Below, in pieces: positions 1 to 9,058 of a stretch of DNA of 64,000 nt. Source of the DNA: Vreelandella alkaliphila (GTDB taxonomy: Bacteria; Pseudomonadota; Gammaproteobacteria; Pseudomonadales; Halomonadaceae). Both the position numbers and the translations under genes were made by a program. Location: contig NZ_JABASV010000004.1 in NCBI RefSeq assembly GCF_016107625.1, positions 310,001 to 374,000 on the forward strand, in the 5' to 3' direction. Position 1 is the stretch's first letter. Every line of letters starts with the position of its first letter. The notes beneath the pieces are model-generated. The model did not search any database. It was not told where the DNA came from and saw only the letters and a program-made list of their open reading frames with translations.

Positions 1-3000
1 CGCCATCCCGGCACCAGCGTCACGTTTGCCGCGGGTAGCCTAGGCGATATAAGCGGATTCGACGCAGAGTTTTTTGGCATTTCGCCCCGTGAAGCGGCGA
101 ACATGGATCCGCAACAGCGCATGCTGTTAGAACTTACCTGGGAAGCCATGGAAAGCGCGGGCATCGTGCCCAGCACCCTGCGCGGTAGCCAATGCGGCGT
201 TTTCCTTGGCGTCGCCAGCCTTGATTATTCCTATCGTCTTGCCGATGACATGTCGGCGATTGATGCCTCGACCGCGACAGGCAATACATCAAGCATCGCC
301 TCTAACCGGCTCTCTTACGTCTTTGATCTACATGGCCCCAGCATGTCGCTGGATACCGCCTGCTCATCTTCCATGGTGGCATTCCACCAGGCATGCCAAT
401 CGATACGCAGCGGCGAAACTAATATGGCGCTAGCAGGTGGCATCAGCCTGCACCTGCACCCCTATGGTTTTATTATTTTTTCTAAGGCCAGCATGCTCTC
501 GCCCACTGGCCGCTGCCAAGTCTTCGATGAAGCCGGTAATGGTTACGTTCGCTCAGAAGGTGCTGGGCTGTTTTTGCTAAAAGATTATGATCAAGCCGTG
601 GCCGATGGCGATAATATCCTGGCCGTGGTAGCAGGCTCAGCAGTTAACACTGACGGCCACAAATCTGGCCTTACGGTGCCCAACCCCAGCGCCCAAATTG
701 AATTAATGCGCCGCGCCTACGAACAGGCTGGCATTTCGCCGGACGAGATCGACTACCTTGAGGCTCACGGCACCGGCACCGCCGTTGGCGACCCCATTGA
801 AACCCGGGCTATCGGCGAAGCACTTGGTAAGCATCGTAAAACACCGCTTCTGATTGGCTCAGTGAAAAGTAATCTCGGCCATTTAGAAACGGCATCTGGC
901 GTTGCCGGGCTTGCTAAAGCGCTGTACAGCCTGCAGCACCGTGAAGTGCCCGCCACCATTGGCATACGCAATCTTAATCCACGCATCAAATTTGATGAGT
1001 GGAACATTAGCGTGGTCACCAAAGCCCAAGCGCTCAAAAAACAGGGCCGCTTGGTCATTGGCGTCAACTCCTTTGGTTTTGGTGGCGCCAATGCTCACGT
1101 CATACTGGAAAGTGCCCCCGAAAAAGCACCAGCACCTCGCCAAGTGCCCGATGCTGCGCTACCCGTTCGTATTAGCGCACGAAGCCAGGAAGCACTGGCG
1201 GCTAATGCCCGTGCCCTAGCTAATTTCCTACGCGAAAGCGACCATGCTTTCTATGATACCGCCCACACGCTGAACAGCCACCGCGAACAACACACATTTG
1301 GCGCGCTCTGTTTCGCCCAAACATCGGAAGCCGCCGCCAGCGCGCTCAGCCAGTTTGCTGAAGGTGAAACCAACAGCGTTGTGACACTGGAGCGCTTAGC
1401 TAACGCCCGAGGCCCAGTGTTTGTTTACGACGGGAACGGCTGCCAATGGGAAACCATGGGTCACGACCTGCTAGACAGCGACCCCGTGTTTAGCGACGCC
1501 ATTGATTGTGTGGATACCCTGTTCCAGAAGCATGGTGATTTTTCACTGCGTGACGAGCTTGCGGGCCGTAACCAGGAAGAGTCCAGCGAAGGTCGCTTTG
1601 AGCGCACCGAAATCGCCCAACCCGCCCTGTTTGCACTGCAGGTCGCGTTAACCGAATGGCTTAAATCCAAGGGTATCGTGCCCACCGCCGTATTCGGCCA
1701 CAGCGTTGGCGAAGTTGCTGCCGCCTGGGCATCCGGCGCATTAACGTTAGAAGACGCCGTTAAAGTTATTTATTACCGCAGTTTCTACCAGGGCAAAACC
1801 CGTGGTCTTGGGGAAATGACGGCTGTCGCTATCAGCGCGGAAGAGATCGCTCCCTGGCTTGAAAAACCCGAATTTAGCAACATTAGCCTGGCAGGCATTA
1901 ACAGTCCCAAAGGCATTACGTTAGCAGGTGATCGTGACCAACTAAGCGCCATTGAGGCAGCCCTTAGCGAGCAGAGCACCTTTGCAAAGCGCCTGCCACT
2001 GGATTACGCCTTCCACAGCCCCGCCATGGACAGTATCAAAGCAGGCGTCGTGGAAGCCCTGGCTGACATCCGTCCAGGCACCACGCAGATTCCTTATGTG
2101 TCCACCGTTACTGGCACCATCAGTGAAGGCACACAGCTGGATGCCCATTACTGGTGGCTCAATATTCGTGAGCCCGTCCTATTTGACAACGCCGCTACGG
2201 TGCTTATTGAGCAGGGTTACAACGTATTTGTGGAAGTCGGCGCGCACCCCATCCTGCGTCGCTATCTGAACGACTCCTTACGCCAGCAAGAGCGTAGCGG
2301 ATTAGTGCTAGGCACCATTGAACGGCATAAGTCAGGCGCAGATGGTTTAACCCGCTGCCTCGGCCAATTGTTGCTAAGCGGGTTAAGCCTCGATAGCCAC
2401 CACTTCTTCCCTGTAGAAGGCCAGCGCGTCCTGCTGCCACACTACGCCTGGCAACGCACCCAACTTTGGGTGCAAGGCACCAACGATGGCCAAGGGTTGC
2501 TTTCCCGCTATTATCAGCACCCATTACTTGGCTACCCATTGGCGCAGCAGGATCACACCTGGGAAAGCCAGCTGGATACCAAGCGCCAGCCATGGCTGGC
2601 CGACCACGTCGTTGGCGAAGGCGCAGTCTTCCCGGGCGCGGGGTTTGTGGAGCTTACGCTAGCAGCGGCCCTGCAGCAGAAAGACACACCGCTTTTAGAC
2701 ATTGAAGAGCTGGAGATTCGCGCTCCGTTATTACTGGATGGCCCCAATGGGCGCACCATGCGCTTGACGCTGGATCCAGACGACGGCCGCTTAGCCATCC
2801 ACTCCCGCGAGCCAGCCACCGGTAGCGAATGGCAGCTAAATGCCGTTGCTCGCCGCATGCGCGAAAGCCGCGGCTTCTTGCTCAACCGAAAAGCACCAAG
2901 CCTGCCAAGCCGCGCGCCAGACTATACCCTGGCCGAGCACTTGCAGATGGCCGAACGTATCGGACTGCATTACGGGCCTGCGTTCCAAGCCATTAGCCGT

Positions 3001-6000
3001 GGCTGGATTGAAGGCGACAGCGTCATTGGTGAAATTACCCTATCCGATAGTGTCCAGTCGCAGCTCGATACGCTGCACGTTCATCCGGGCATTTTGGATA
3101 GTGCTTTTCAGATGTTCATTCCGCTGCTAGCTCAACACAACGAGTTTGCAGCCCAGCTAGCCTTTGTGCCAGTTCGTGTTGGGCGCATCCAGGTGAACGC
3201 TGAAGCCGGTGCCCCGGTGCTGGCGCGAGCAGTAATGGGTAAGCGCGCGCCCCACTCCTTCACCGCCGACTTCGAACTGTATGACGCCGCCGGTAACGCC
3301 GTGGCCGTGCTTAGTGAAACCCGCTTCAAGGCGATTCGCTTAAACCGCGCTCATCACCAGCATTTTAGCTACCTGGATGTTGAGTTAACGCCTGCTCCGC
3401 TAAACGCGGCGACGCTTTCGCTGCCAGGCAGTGCACTCGCCCGGCTAGCTGGGCTAAGCGATGCGTTTACCGCCAGTACTGGTCAACGCTATGCCCAAGA
3501 AGTATCACCGCTGCTCGATAGCCTTAGCGAAGCCTTTGCTGGCGTAAATATTAGCGGTGGTGAAGATCAGCTCGCACCGGAAACCATTTGGCAGTTACTG
3601 GTGCAGGATTACCCCGACTATTTTGCCCCGATTCATATGGTGGGTCGCTTAGGGCTACACCGTGAGCAATTGTCCAGCGGCAACGACACCCTTGAAAGCC
3701 TAGGCATTACCACTGAGCACCTAGCAGGCATTAATCGCGTCCTTATCGGCGAAAACGGCTGGCAAGTGTTAGCCGCCGAGCTTGGCGCATTAATGGAAGC
3801 CACGCTAGCCACGCTGCCCACCGGTCAGCGGCTGCAGTTGTTAGAAGCAGGTCCCTGTACTCCCGCTCTGGGCCAGCGACTGCTCGAACAGCTAGCGAAT
3901 ACGGCTATTGCTAAAGATGCGCACCATTACCGTGCCATCACTACCAGCGACACGGCTCGCCATCAGGCGGAACAGCTTCAAGAACGTTTCCCGCTGATGG
4001 ATATTCAGCCACTGGAAGATTCACTGCCGACGCTTAGCCCTGCAGAGAAAGCCCAGTTGGCGTTTATCAGCGTGGACGTGACCCAGCCTGAACGCACCCG
4101 CCAGTTGATTGAAGCGCTGCCAGGCCAGCTTGCGCCAGGCGTTCAGGTAATGGTGATTGGTGTCCACCCGAGCCGTTGGCTTGATGACTTACTGGCGACA
4201 CCCGGCATCGACCAAACCGCCCTGGAACAAGACAACCTAGTCGAGTGGTTAGCGCAACAAGGCCTCAGCGTTTCGCCGCCGGTTGAGCTGGAAGAGAATG
4301 GTGCTTACCTACTGCATGGCCAATACGCAGCAAGCAATGACTCGCTGACGCAAACGGCAGCAGAGGCCTATCATTTGCTTGTCTCTGACGCGGAGCACGA
4401 AGCACTTGCTGCCCAGCTTGCAGAGCGGTTAGGCACCGCCAATACATGGCTAACCGTCAGCGACGCAACCCCGCAAGCACTGTTAAATATAGCGCTAGGT
4501 GAACGCGAAGACGTACCTGCTGCACTCAATGTGATTGATCTGCGTGGGCTTAAGGGCTGTACAACCGCCGCTCAAACCCAACGCTGCTACATGGCACAGC
4601 AGTGGTCACTGGCATTAGAAGCAAGTGGGCTGGAAAGCCAAGGCAGCCGTGTCACGCTTTGGCTACCGACCCAAGCTGCCAGTACAGGCGATGACGCCGC
4701 GCTATGGGGCTTTGGTCGTTCGCTCGCCAATGAAGCGGTTGGCCATAGCGTCACGCTGATCGATCTACCAAACGTTCCCAGCGATGCGACGTTAAACGCC
4801 TTTGCAGCGTCGCTTGCTACGCCAGATAGCGAAAACGAGCTGGTAATAACGGTTGAAGGTGAGCGGTTTGCTACCCGCCTTCGTACCCTGCCCGCGCCTC
4901 ACCCGGTCAAGCAGGCAAGCGCTGCGCCTCATCAGGCAATGACGCTGGGCTTCTCCCTACCAGGGCAATTGCGTCAGCTGCAGTGGCGGCCGCGCCCACT
5001 GCCTGAACTTGGCGCGGATGAGGTAGAAATTCGTGTCAAAGCGACCGGTCTCAACTTCCGCGATGTCATGTACACCCTTGGCTTACTGTCTGATGAAGCG
5101 ATTGAAAATGGCTTCGCTGGCCCGACTCTAGGGCTTGAGTTCTCGGGTGAGATTATCGCGGTGGGTGCCAATGTTCAGCACGTTGCGCCCGGTCAGGCGG
5201 TCGTGGGCTTTGGACCCGCCAGCTTCAGCGACCGTCTCATTGCTAGCCAGAATGCCGTCGCGCCCCTGCCGGAAGGCGTCAGCTTTGCTGCTGCCGCGAC
5301 GATACCGACCACTTTCTTCACCGTGTACTACGCGCTAAAACATCTAGCGCGCTTGGAGCCCGGTGAGAAAGTACTGATTCACGGTGCCGCTGGCGGTGTG
5401 GGTATCGCCGCGCTGCAAATTGCCCAGTGGCTGGGCGCCGATATCTACGCCACCGTTGGCTCTGAAGAGAAGCGCGACTTCCTGCGCCTTATGGGTGAAG
5501 AGCGCATTTACGACTCCCGCTCGTTGACGTTTGCTGAAGAGATCCTAGAGGACACGCAAGGCGAAGGCGTGGATGTCGTACTGAACTCCTTGGCAGGCGA
5601 AGCGATTAATCAAAACCTCCGCGCATTGCGCCCGTTTGGTCGCTTCCTGGAGTTAGGTAAACGGGACTTCTATGAAAACACTCATATTGGCCTACGTCCG
5701 TTCCGCAACAACTTAAGCTACTTCGGCATCGACTCCGACCAGTTGATGAAAGTGCAGCCTGCCCTCACCCAGCGCCTGTTCGGTGAAATGATGGCGCTAT
5801 TTAACGATGGCACACTCAGCCCGCTGCCGTTCACGGCGTTCAGTCACAACCAAGTGATTGATGCCTTCCGTTATATGCAGCAAGCACGCCAGATCGGCAA
5901 AGTGGTGGTCACCTACGAACAGCCTATTGCTCCACCGCGTAACGAGCTATTAGGCACCGGCGCGATGACACTCGCAGCCGACGCCAGCTATCTAGTGACC

Positions 6001-7161
6001 GGTGGCTTGGGTGGCTTTGGCCTAAAAACGGCTCAATGGTTAGTCAGCAAAGGCGCACGTCAGCTTATCCTGCTAAGCCGCAGCGGTCCCGCTAGCGAAG
6101 AAGCCCAAGCTGCTATCGCGACCTTTGAAGCCCAAGGCGTGAAAGTACTGGCTGCGGCCTGTGATATTACCGATTACGACGCGCTAGCAAGCGTTATGGC
6201 GCGCGTGCAACGCGAACTTAGCCCGCTGCGTGGCATCGTGCATGCCGCCACAGTGATCGACGACGGCTTGATTCGTAACTTAGATGCCGAGCGTATTCAA
6301 AAGGTGCTGGCTCCTAAGATTGACGGTGCCCGCCATCTGGATGCCCTCACCCAGGACATCCCACTCGACTTCTTTGTGCTCTACTCCTCGGCGACCACGC
6401 TATTTGGCAACCCAGGACAGGCCAATTACGTTGCCGCCAACCACTGGCTAGAAGCCTTTGCTGCCCGCCGTCGCGCTGCTGGTCTTGCTGCTACCTGCGT
6501 CCGCTGGGGGGCCATTGAAGATGTCGGTTTCCTGGCGCGCAACACGCGCACACGGGATGCATTGCAAGAGCGCTTAGGCGGTTCTGCGCTGCGCTCTGAT
6601 GATGCCCTCAAAGTGCTCGAACAAATGCTGCTGACGCCTGGGCCAAGCCTTGGTGTTCTTGAGCTTGAATGGGGAGCACTGGCGCGTTTCTTGCCCACTG
6701 CCCAGGCACCACGGTTTAACGAAATTGCCCGCACCAGCGATGATGATGGCAGCGTTGACCACGATGACGATATCAGCGCGCTACTGGCCGACCTCTCGCC
6801 AGAAGAGCTGCATAGCACCATTACCGACCTACTGCGCGCAGAACTAGCCAGTATCCTGCTGATTGATGAAGAGAAAATCGACATCAACCGTTCGGTATAC
6901 GATATGGGGTTTGATTCGCTCATGGGCGTTGAATTGATGACCGCCATCGAGAACCGCCTGAACGTGCAAGTACCGGTGATGGTGTTGAGTGAAGCGTCAA
7001 CGCTGAACAAACTGGCAGGTGTGCTGATTCAAAAATTACATCAGCATGACAATGATGTTGAAGAAGCGCCACAAGATGCGTTAGCCTCTCTGGCCGCTCG
7101 CCACGGGGCGGACGGGCTCAACAATGAGCCGGCTTCAACATCTACCACCGAGACACCATGA
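1..7161 (+). CDS. Type I fully reducing polyketide synthase (5' end outside window)
   Basis: The reading frame is open from base 1, so the gene starts upstream; the ATG at 103 is internal to the ketosynthase. Domains in order: KS (1 to about 1115; active Cys codon 361-363 in DTACSSS, His at 766 in EAHGTGT and 880 in NLGHLE); AT (about 1408-2310; Ser codon 1702 in GHSVGE); DH (about 2518-3340; His at 2605, Asp at 3097 in ILDSAF); a stretch of about 1500 bp with a degenerate methyltransferase-like part and a structural pseudo-KR; ER (about 4930-5900; HGAAGGVG); KR (about 5980-6560; GGLGGFG, Tyr codon 6427); ACP (about 6830-7040; Ser codon 6916 in GFDSL). No thioesterase or reductase follows the ACP. 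Such single modules normally act iteratively in the cytosol and make saturated chains. The stop overlaps the next start by 4 bp, so chain release is probably done by that enzyme. The extender unit cannot be decided by eye. Confidence 0.95.
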   Translation, partial: RHPGTSVTFAAGSLGDISGFDAEFFGISPREAANMDPQQRMLLELTWEAMESAGIVPSTLRGSQCGVFLGVASLDYSYRLADDMSAIDASTATGNTSSIASNRLSYVFDLHGPSMSLDTACSSSMVAFHQACQSIRSGETNMALAGGISLHLHPYGFIIFSKASMLSPTGRCQVFDEAGNGYVRSEGAGLFLLKDYDQAVADGDNILAVVAGSAVNTDGHKSGLTVPNPSAQIELMRRAYEQAGISPDEIDYLEAHGTGTAVGDPIETRAIGEALGKHRKTPLLIGSVKSNLGHLETASGVAGLAKALYSLQHREVPATIGIRNLNPRIKFDEWNISVVTKAQALKKQGRLVIGVNSFGFGGANAHVILESAPEKAPAPRQVPDAALPVRISARSQEALAANARALANFLRESDHAFYDTAHTLNSHREQHTFGALCFAQTSEAAASALSQFAEGETNSVVTLERLANARGPVFVYDGNGCQWETMGHDLLDSDPVFSDAIDCVDTLFQKHGDFSLRDELAGRNQEESSEGRFERTEIAQPALFALQVALTEWLKSKGIVPTAVFGHSVGEVAAAWASGALTLEDAVKVIYYRSFYQGKTRGLGEMTAVAISAEEIAPWLEKPEFSNISLAGINSPKGITLAGDRDQLSAIEAALSEQSTFAKRLPLDYAFHSPAMDSIKAGVVEALADIRPGTTQIPYVSTVTGTISEGTQLDAHYWWLNIREPVLFDNAATVLIEQGYNVFVEVGAHPILRRYLNDSLRQQERSGLVLGTIERHKSGADGLTRCLGQLLLSGLSLDSHHFFPVEGQRVLLPHYAWQRTQLWVQGTNDGQGLLSRYYQHPLLGYPLAQQDHTWESQLDTKRQPWLADHVVGEGAVFPGAGFVELTLAAALQQKDTPLLDIEELEIRAPLLLDGPNGRTMRLTLDPDDGRLAIHSREPATGSEWQLNAVARRMRESRGFLLNRKAPSLPSRAPDYTLAEHLQMAERIGLHYGPAFQAISRGWIEGDSVIGEITLSDSVQSQLDTLHVHPGILDSAFQMFIPLLAQHNEFAAQLAFVPVRVGRIQVNAEAGAPVLARAVMGKRAPHSFTADFELYDAAGNAVAVLSETRFKAIRLNRAHHQHFSYLDVELTPAPLNAATLSLPGSALARLAGLSDAFTASTGQRYAQEVSPLLDSLSEAFAGVNISGGEDQLAPETIWQLLVQDYPDYFAPIHMVGRLGLHREQLSSGNDTLESLGITTEHLAGINRVLIGENGWQVLAAELGALMEATLATLPTGQRLQLLEAGPCTPALGQRLLEQLANTAIAKDAHHYRAITTSDTARHQAEQLQERFPLMDIQPLEDSLPTLSPAEKAQLAFISVDVTQPERTRQLIEALPGQLAPGVQVMVIGVHPSRWLDDLLATPGIDQTALEQDNLVEWLAQQGLSVSPPVELEENGAYLLHGQYAASNDSLTQTAAEAYHLLVSDAEHEALAAQLAERLGTANTWLTVSDATPQALLNIALGEREDVPAALNVIDLRGLKGCTTAAQTQRCYMAQQWSLALEASGLESQGSRVTLWLPTQAASTGDDAALWGFGRSLANEAVGHSVTLIDLPNVPSDATLNAFAASLATPDSENELVITVEGERFATRLRTLPAPHPVKQASAAPHQAMTLGFSLPGQLRQLQWRPRPLPELGADEVEIRVKATGLNFRDVMYTLGLLSDEAIENGFAGPTLGLEFSGEIIAVGANVQHVAPGQAVVGFGPASFSDRLIASQNAVAPLPEGVSFAAAATIPTTFFTVYYALKHLARLEPGEKVLIHGAAGGVGIAALQIAQWLGADIYATVGSEEKRDFLRLMGEERIYDSRSLTFAEEILEDTQGEGVDVVLNSLAGEAINQNLRALRPFGRFLELGKRDFYENTHIGLRPFRNNLSYFGIDSDQLMKVQPALTQRLFGEMMALFNDGTLSPLPFTAFSHNQVIDAFRYMQQARQIGKVVVTYEQPIAPPRNELLGTGAMTLAADASYLVTGGLGGFGLKTAQWLVSKGARQLILLSRSGPASEEAQAAIATFEAQGVKVLAAACDITDYDALASVMARVQRELSPLRGIVHAATVIDDGLIRNLDAERIQKVLAPKIDGARHLDALTQDIPLDFFVLYSSATTLFGNPGQANYVAANHWLEAFAARRRAAGLAATCVRWGAIEDVGFLARNTRTRDALQERLGGSALRSDDALKVLEQMLLTPGPSLGVLELEWGALARFLPTAQAPRFNEIARTSDDDGSVDHDDDISALLADLSPEELHSTITDLLRAELASILLIDEEKIDINRSVYDMGFDSLMGVELMTAIENRLNVQVPVMVLSEASTLNKLAGVLIQKLHQHDNDVEEAPQDALASLAARHGADGLNNEPASTSTTETP

Positions 7162-8492
7162 CCGTAAAGCGCTCTGAACTGAAACGACAGCTGCTGGAAC
7201 AGGCACGCAAGCGCCCAACGCCCCGTGCCACCAGCACCCAAGCCACTGCTATCTCAGGCGCCGAGGCAACTCGGACTGTTCCCGAGCGCTTTACACGATT
7301 TGATGCCCACCCGGGTTATCAGCAGCTAGTCATGATGCGCCAGGGCGCTAAACAGCTCGGGCTTATAGACCCGTTCTTTAAAGTCCATGACGGCCTCGCC
7401 GGTGCTACCAGCGTGATTGATGGACATGAGTGCATTAATTTCGCCAGCTACAACTACCTGGGTTACTCCGGTGACCCACGGGTTGTTCAAGCGGCATCCG
7501 ACGCAGCGGCTCACTACGGCACCTCCGTCTCTGCCAGTCGCGTCGTCTCGGGTGAACGACCTATTCACGGTGAACTAGAGCAAGCAATCGCCAACATCTA
7601 TGGTGTTGAAGACGCGGTTGTTTTTGTCAGCGGTCACGCAACCAATGTGTCTACCCTTGGCTATCTATTGGGCCCGAAAGACCTTGTGCTTCACGACGAG
7701 TACATCCACAACAGCTCGTTAGTCGGCGCACAGCTTTCCGGCGCCAAGCGTATATCTTTCAGCCATAACGATCCCGCCGCGCTAGACGCCCTGTTAAGCC
7801 GCCATCGCCATCAATTTGAACGCGTTCTTGTCGTCATTGAAGGGCTTTACAGCATGGATGGCGATATCCCCGACCTACCCCGCTTTATTGAACTGAAGCA
7901 GCGTCATCAGGCGTGGCTGATGGTCGATGAAGCGCATTCGTTTGGCGTCATGGGTGACACTGGCCTAGGCTTACGAGAGCACTTTGCGATTGACCCAACC
8001 GATGTTGATATATGGATGGGCACTATGAGCAAAACGCTATCAGGCTGCGGGGGCTATATCGCAGGCAATAAAGCGCTGGTCGAAACACTGCGCTACTTTG
8101 CACCCGGTTTTCTTTACAGCGTCGGCATGCCCGCTCAAGTGGCCGCGCCATCGCTTAAAGTACTGGAATTAATGCCCCAGGAAACCGAGCGCGTTACCCA
8201 GCTACAGGCAATTTCGCACTACTTCCTGGAGCAGGCGCAAGCTAGGGGAATGGACACCGGTCATAGCATTGGCTCTGCCGTCGTACCCGTTATTGTGGGT
8301 AGCTCGCCGCTCGCGGCACACCTCTCCCATGCGCTGTTTGCACAGCATATTAACGTGCAGCCTATTCTGTATCCTGCGGTTCCTGAAAAAAGTGCTCGGC
8401 TACGCTTTTTTCTTTCCTGTGAACACACGAAAGACCATGTTGACCAAACGCTGGATGCACTCGCGCTACTGCTCGCAAACGCCAAAGGGTGA
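7158..8492 (+). CDS. Alpha-oxoamine synthase (SPT/BioF/KBL family, PLP-dependent)
   Basis: This 444-residue fold-type I PLP enzyme is predicted to condense an acyl thioester with an amino acid, losing CO2, to give an alpha-amino ketone. Visible family marks are the Asp of VDEAHSFGVMG, which contacts the PLP pyridine nitrogen, and the Schiff-base Lys in GTMSKTLSGCGG. About 50 N-terminal residues precede the catalytic core, and FASYNYLG is the usual entry motif. The start overlaps the PKS stop (ATGA), so translation is probably coupled. Because the PKS lacks a release domain, the likely substrate is its ACP-bound chain, as in fungal FUM1/FUM8-type pairs. This is inference; a free acyl-CoA substrate (as for BioF or serine palmitoyltransferase) is the alternative, and the amino acid used is not readable by eye. 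Confidence 0.88.
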   Translation: MTVKRSELKRQLLEQARKRPTPRATSTQATAISGAEATRTVPERFTRFDAHPGYQQLVMMRQGAKQLGLIDPFFKVHDGLAGATSVIDGHECINFASYNYLGYSGDPRVVQAASDAAAHYGTSVSASRVVSGERPIHGELEQAIANIYGVEDAVVFVSGHATNVSTLGYLLGPKDLVLHDEYIHNSSLVGAQLSGAKRISFSHNDPAALDALLSRHRHQFERVLVVIEGLYSMDGDIPDLPRFIELKQRHQAWLMVDEAHSFGVMGDTGLGLREHFAIDPTDVDIWMGTMSKTLSGCGGYIAGNKALVETLRYFAPGFLYSVGMPAQVAAPSLKVLELMPQETERVTQLQAISHYFLEQAQARGMDTGHSIGSAVVPVIVGSSPLAAHLSHALFAQHINVQPILYPAVPEKSARLRFFLSCEHTKDHVDQTLDALALLLANAKG

Positions 8493-8495
8493 TTT

Positions 8496-9017
8496 ATGGA
8501 GGAGTTCGAAACCCAAGCAGAGCGGGCTACCCCCTGCTGGTATGTAATTCAATGCAAAGGCGGCGAATCATTTCGCGCCGCAGAACACCTCACCAACCAA
8601 GGTTATGAGGTGTTCCATCCAGTGCTTAACGCTAAACGTAAGCGCCAAGGCAAACTTACCCTGGTGACCGAGCCACTTTTCCCCTACTACCTGTTTATTC
8701 GGCTGGATCAGACCGTCAGCAACTGGCGGCCAATTCGCTCTACCCGCGGCGTGCTGCGCCTACTCACCTTTGGCAACACACCCATCGCCGTACCAAATGC
8801 CCTGGTAGATACCCTTCGCGCACAGCCGCATCATCAAGAAGGCAGCCACAGCTACTTCTGCGCAGGGGAAAAAGTGACGATCACCGACGGCCCCTTCAAA
8901 GATTTAGAAGCCGTTTTCAAACGTTGCAAAGGCGAAGAGCGCGCCATTGTGCTGCTTAACGTGCTACAACGTCCACAGGATGTCGAGATCTCTGTCGATA
9001 ACTTACAGAAAAAATAA
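8496..9017 (+). CDS. rfaH: RfaH-type NusG-paralogue antiterminator
   Basis: This 173-residue protein has a NusG N-terminal domain beginning WYVIQCKGGE and containing TEPLFPYYLFIRLD and STRGVLRLLTFG, then a KOW-like C-terminal domain from about residue 120 (GEKVTITDGPFKDLEAVF). Length and motifs match RfaH, which joins RNA polymerase paused at an ops site and suppresses termination, and recruits ribosomes, on long leaderless operons. The start lies 3 bp after the previous stop, with AAAGGG as ribosome binding site, so it is the last gene of the PKS operon. It may act on that operon (about 10 kb of message), on the large polysaccharide operons to the right, or both. I found no clear ops motif in the window. 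The PKS operon leader lies outside it. Confidence 0.9.
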   Translation: MEEFETQAERATPCWYVIQCKGGESFRAAEHLTNQGYEVFHPVLNAKRKRQGKLTLVTEPLFPYYLFIRLDQTVSNWRPIRSTRGVLRLLTFGNTPIAVPNALVDTLRAQPHHQEGSHSYFCAGEKVTITDGPFKDLEAVFKRCKGEERAIVLLNVLQRPQDVEISVDNLQKK

Positions 9018-9025
9018 CCCGTTGC

Positions 9026-9047
9026 CCGAGGCAAAACAGCGCCTCGG
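9026..9047. terminator. Hairpin between convergent rfaH and TRAP genes
   Basis: A perfect 7-bp stem (CCGAGGC/GCCTCGG) with an 8-nt loop sits between two convergent genes. On the minus strand it is followed after several bases by a T-rich run (ATTTTTTC), so it most likely ends the TRAP/P450 transcript; on the plus strand there is no T-run. Confidence 0.5.
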
Positions 9048-9058
9048 ACAGGGATACA

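Noticed and set aside
6426..7010. 194-codon open frame on the minus strand inside the PKS
   Set aside because: Antisense to the intact KR-ACP region; Ser/Arg-rich translation typical of a shadow frame.
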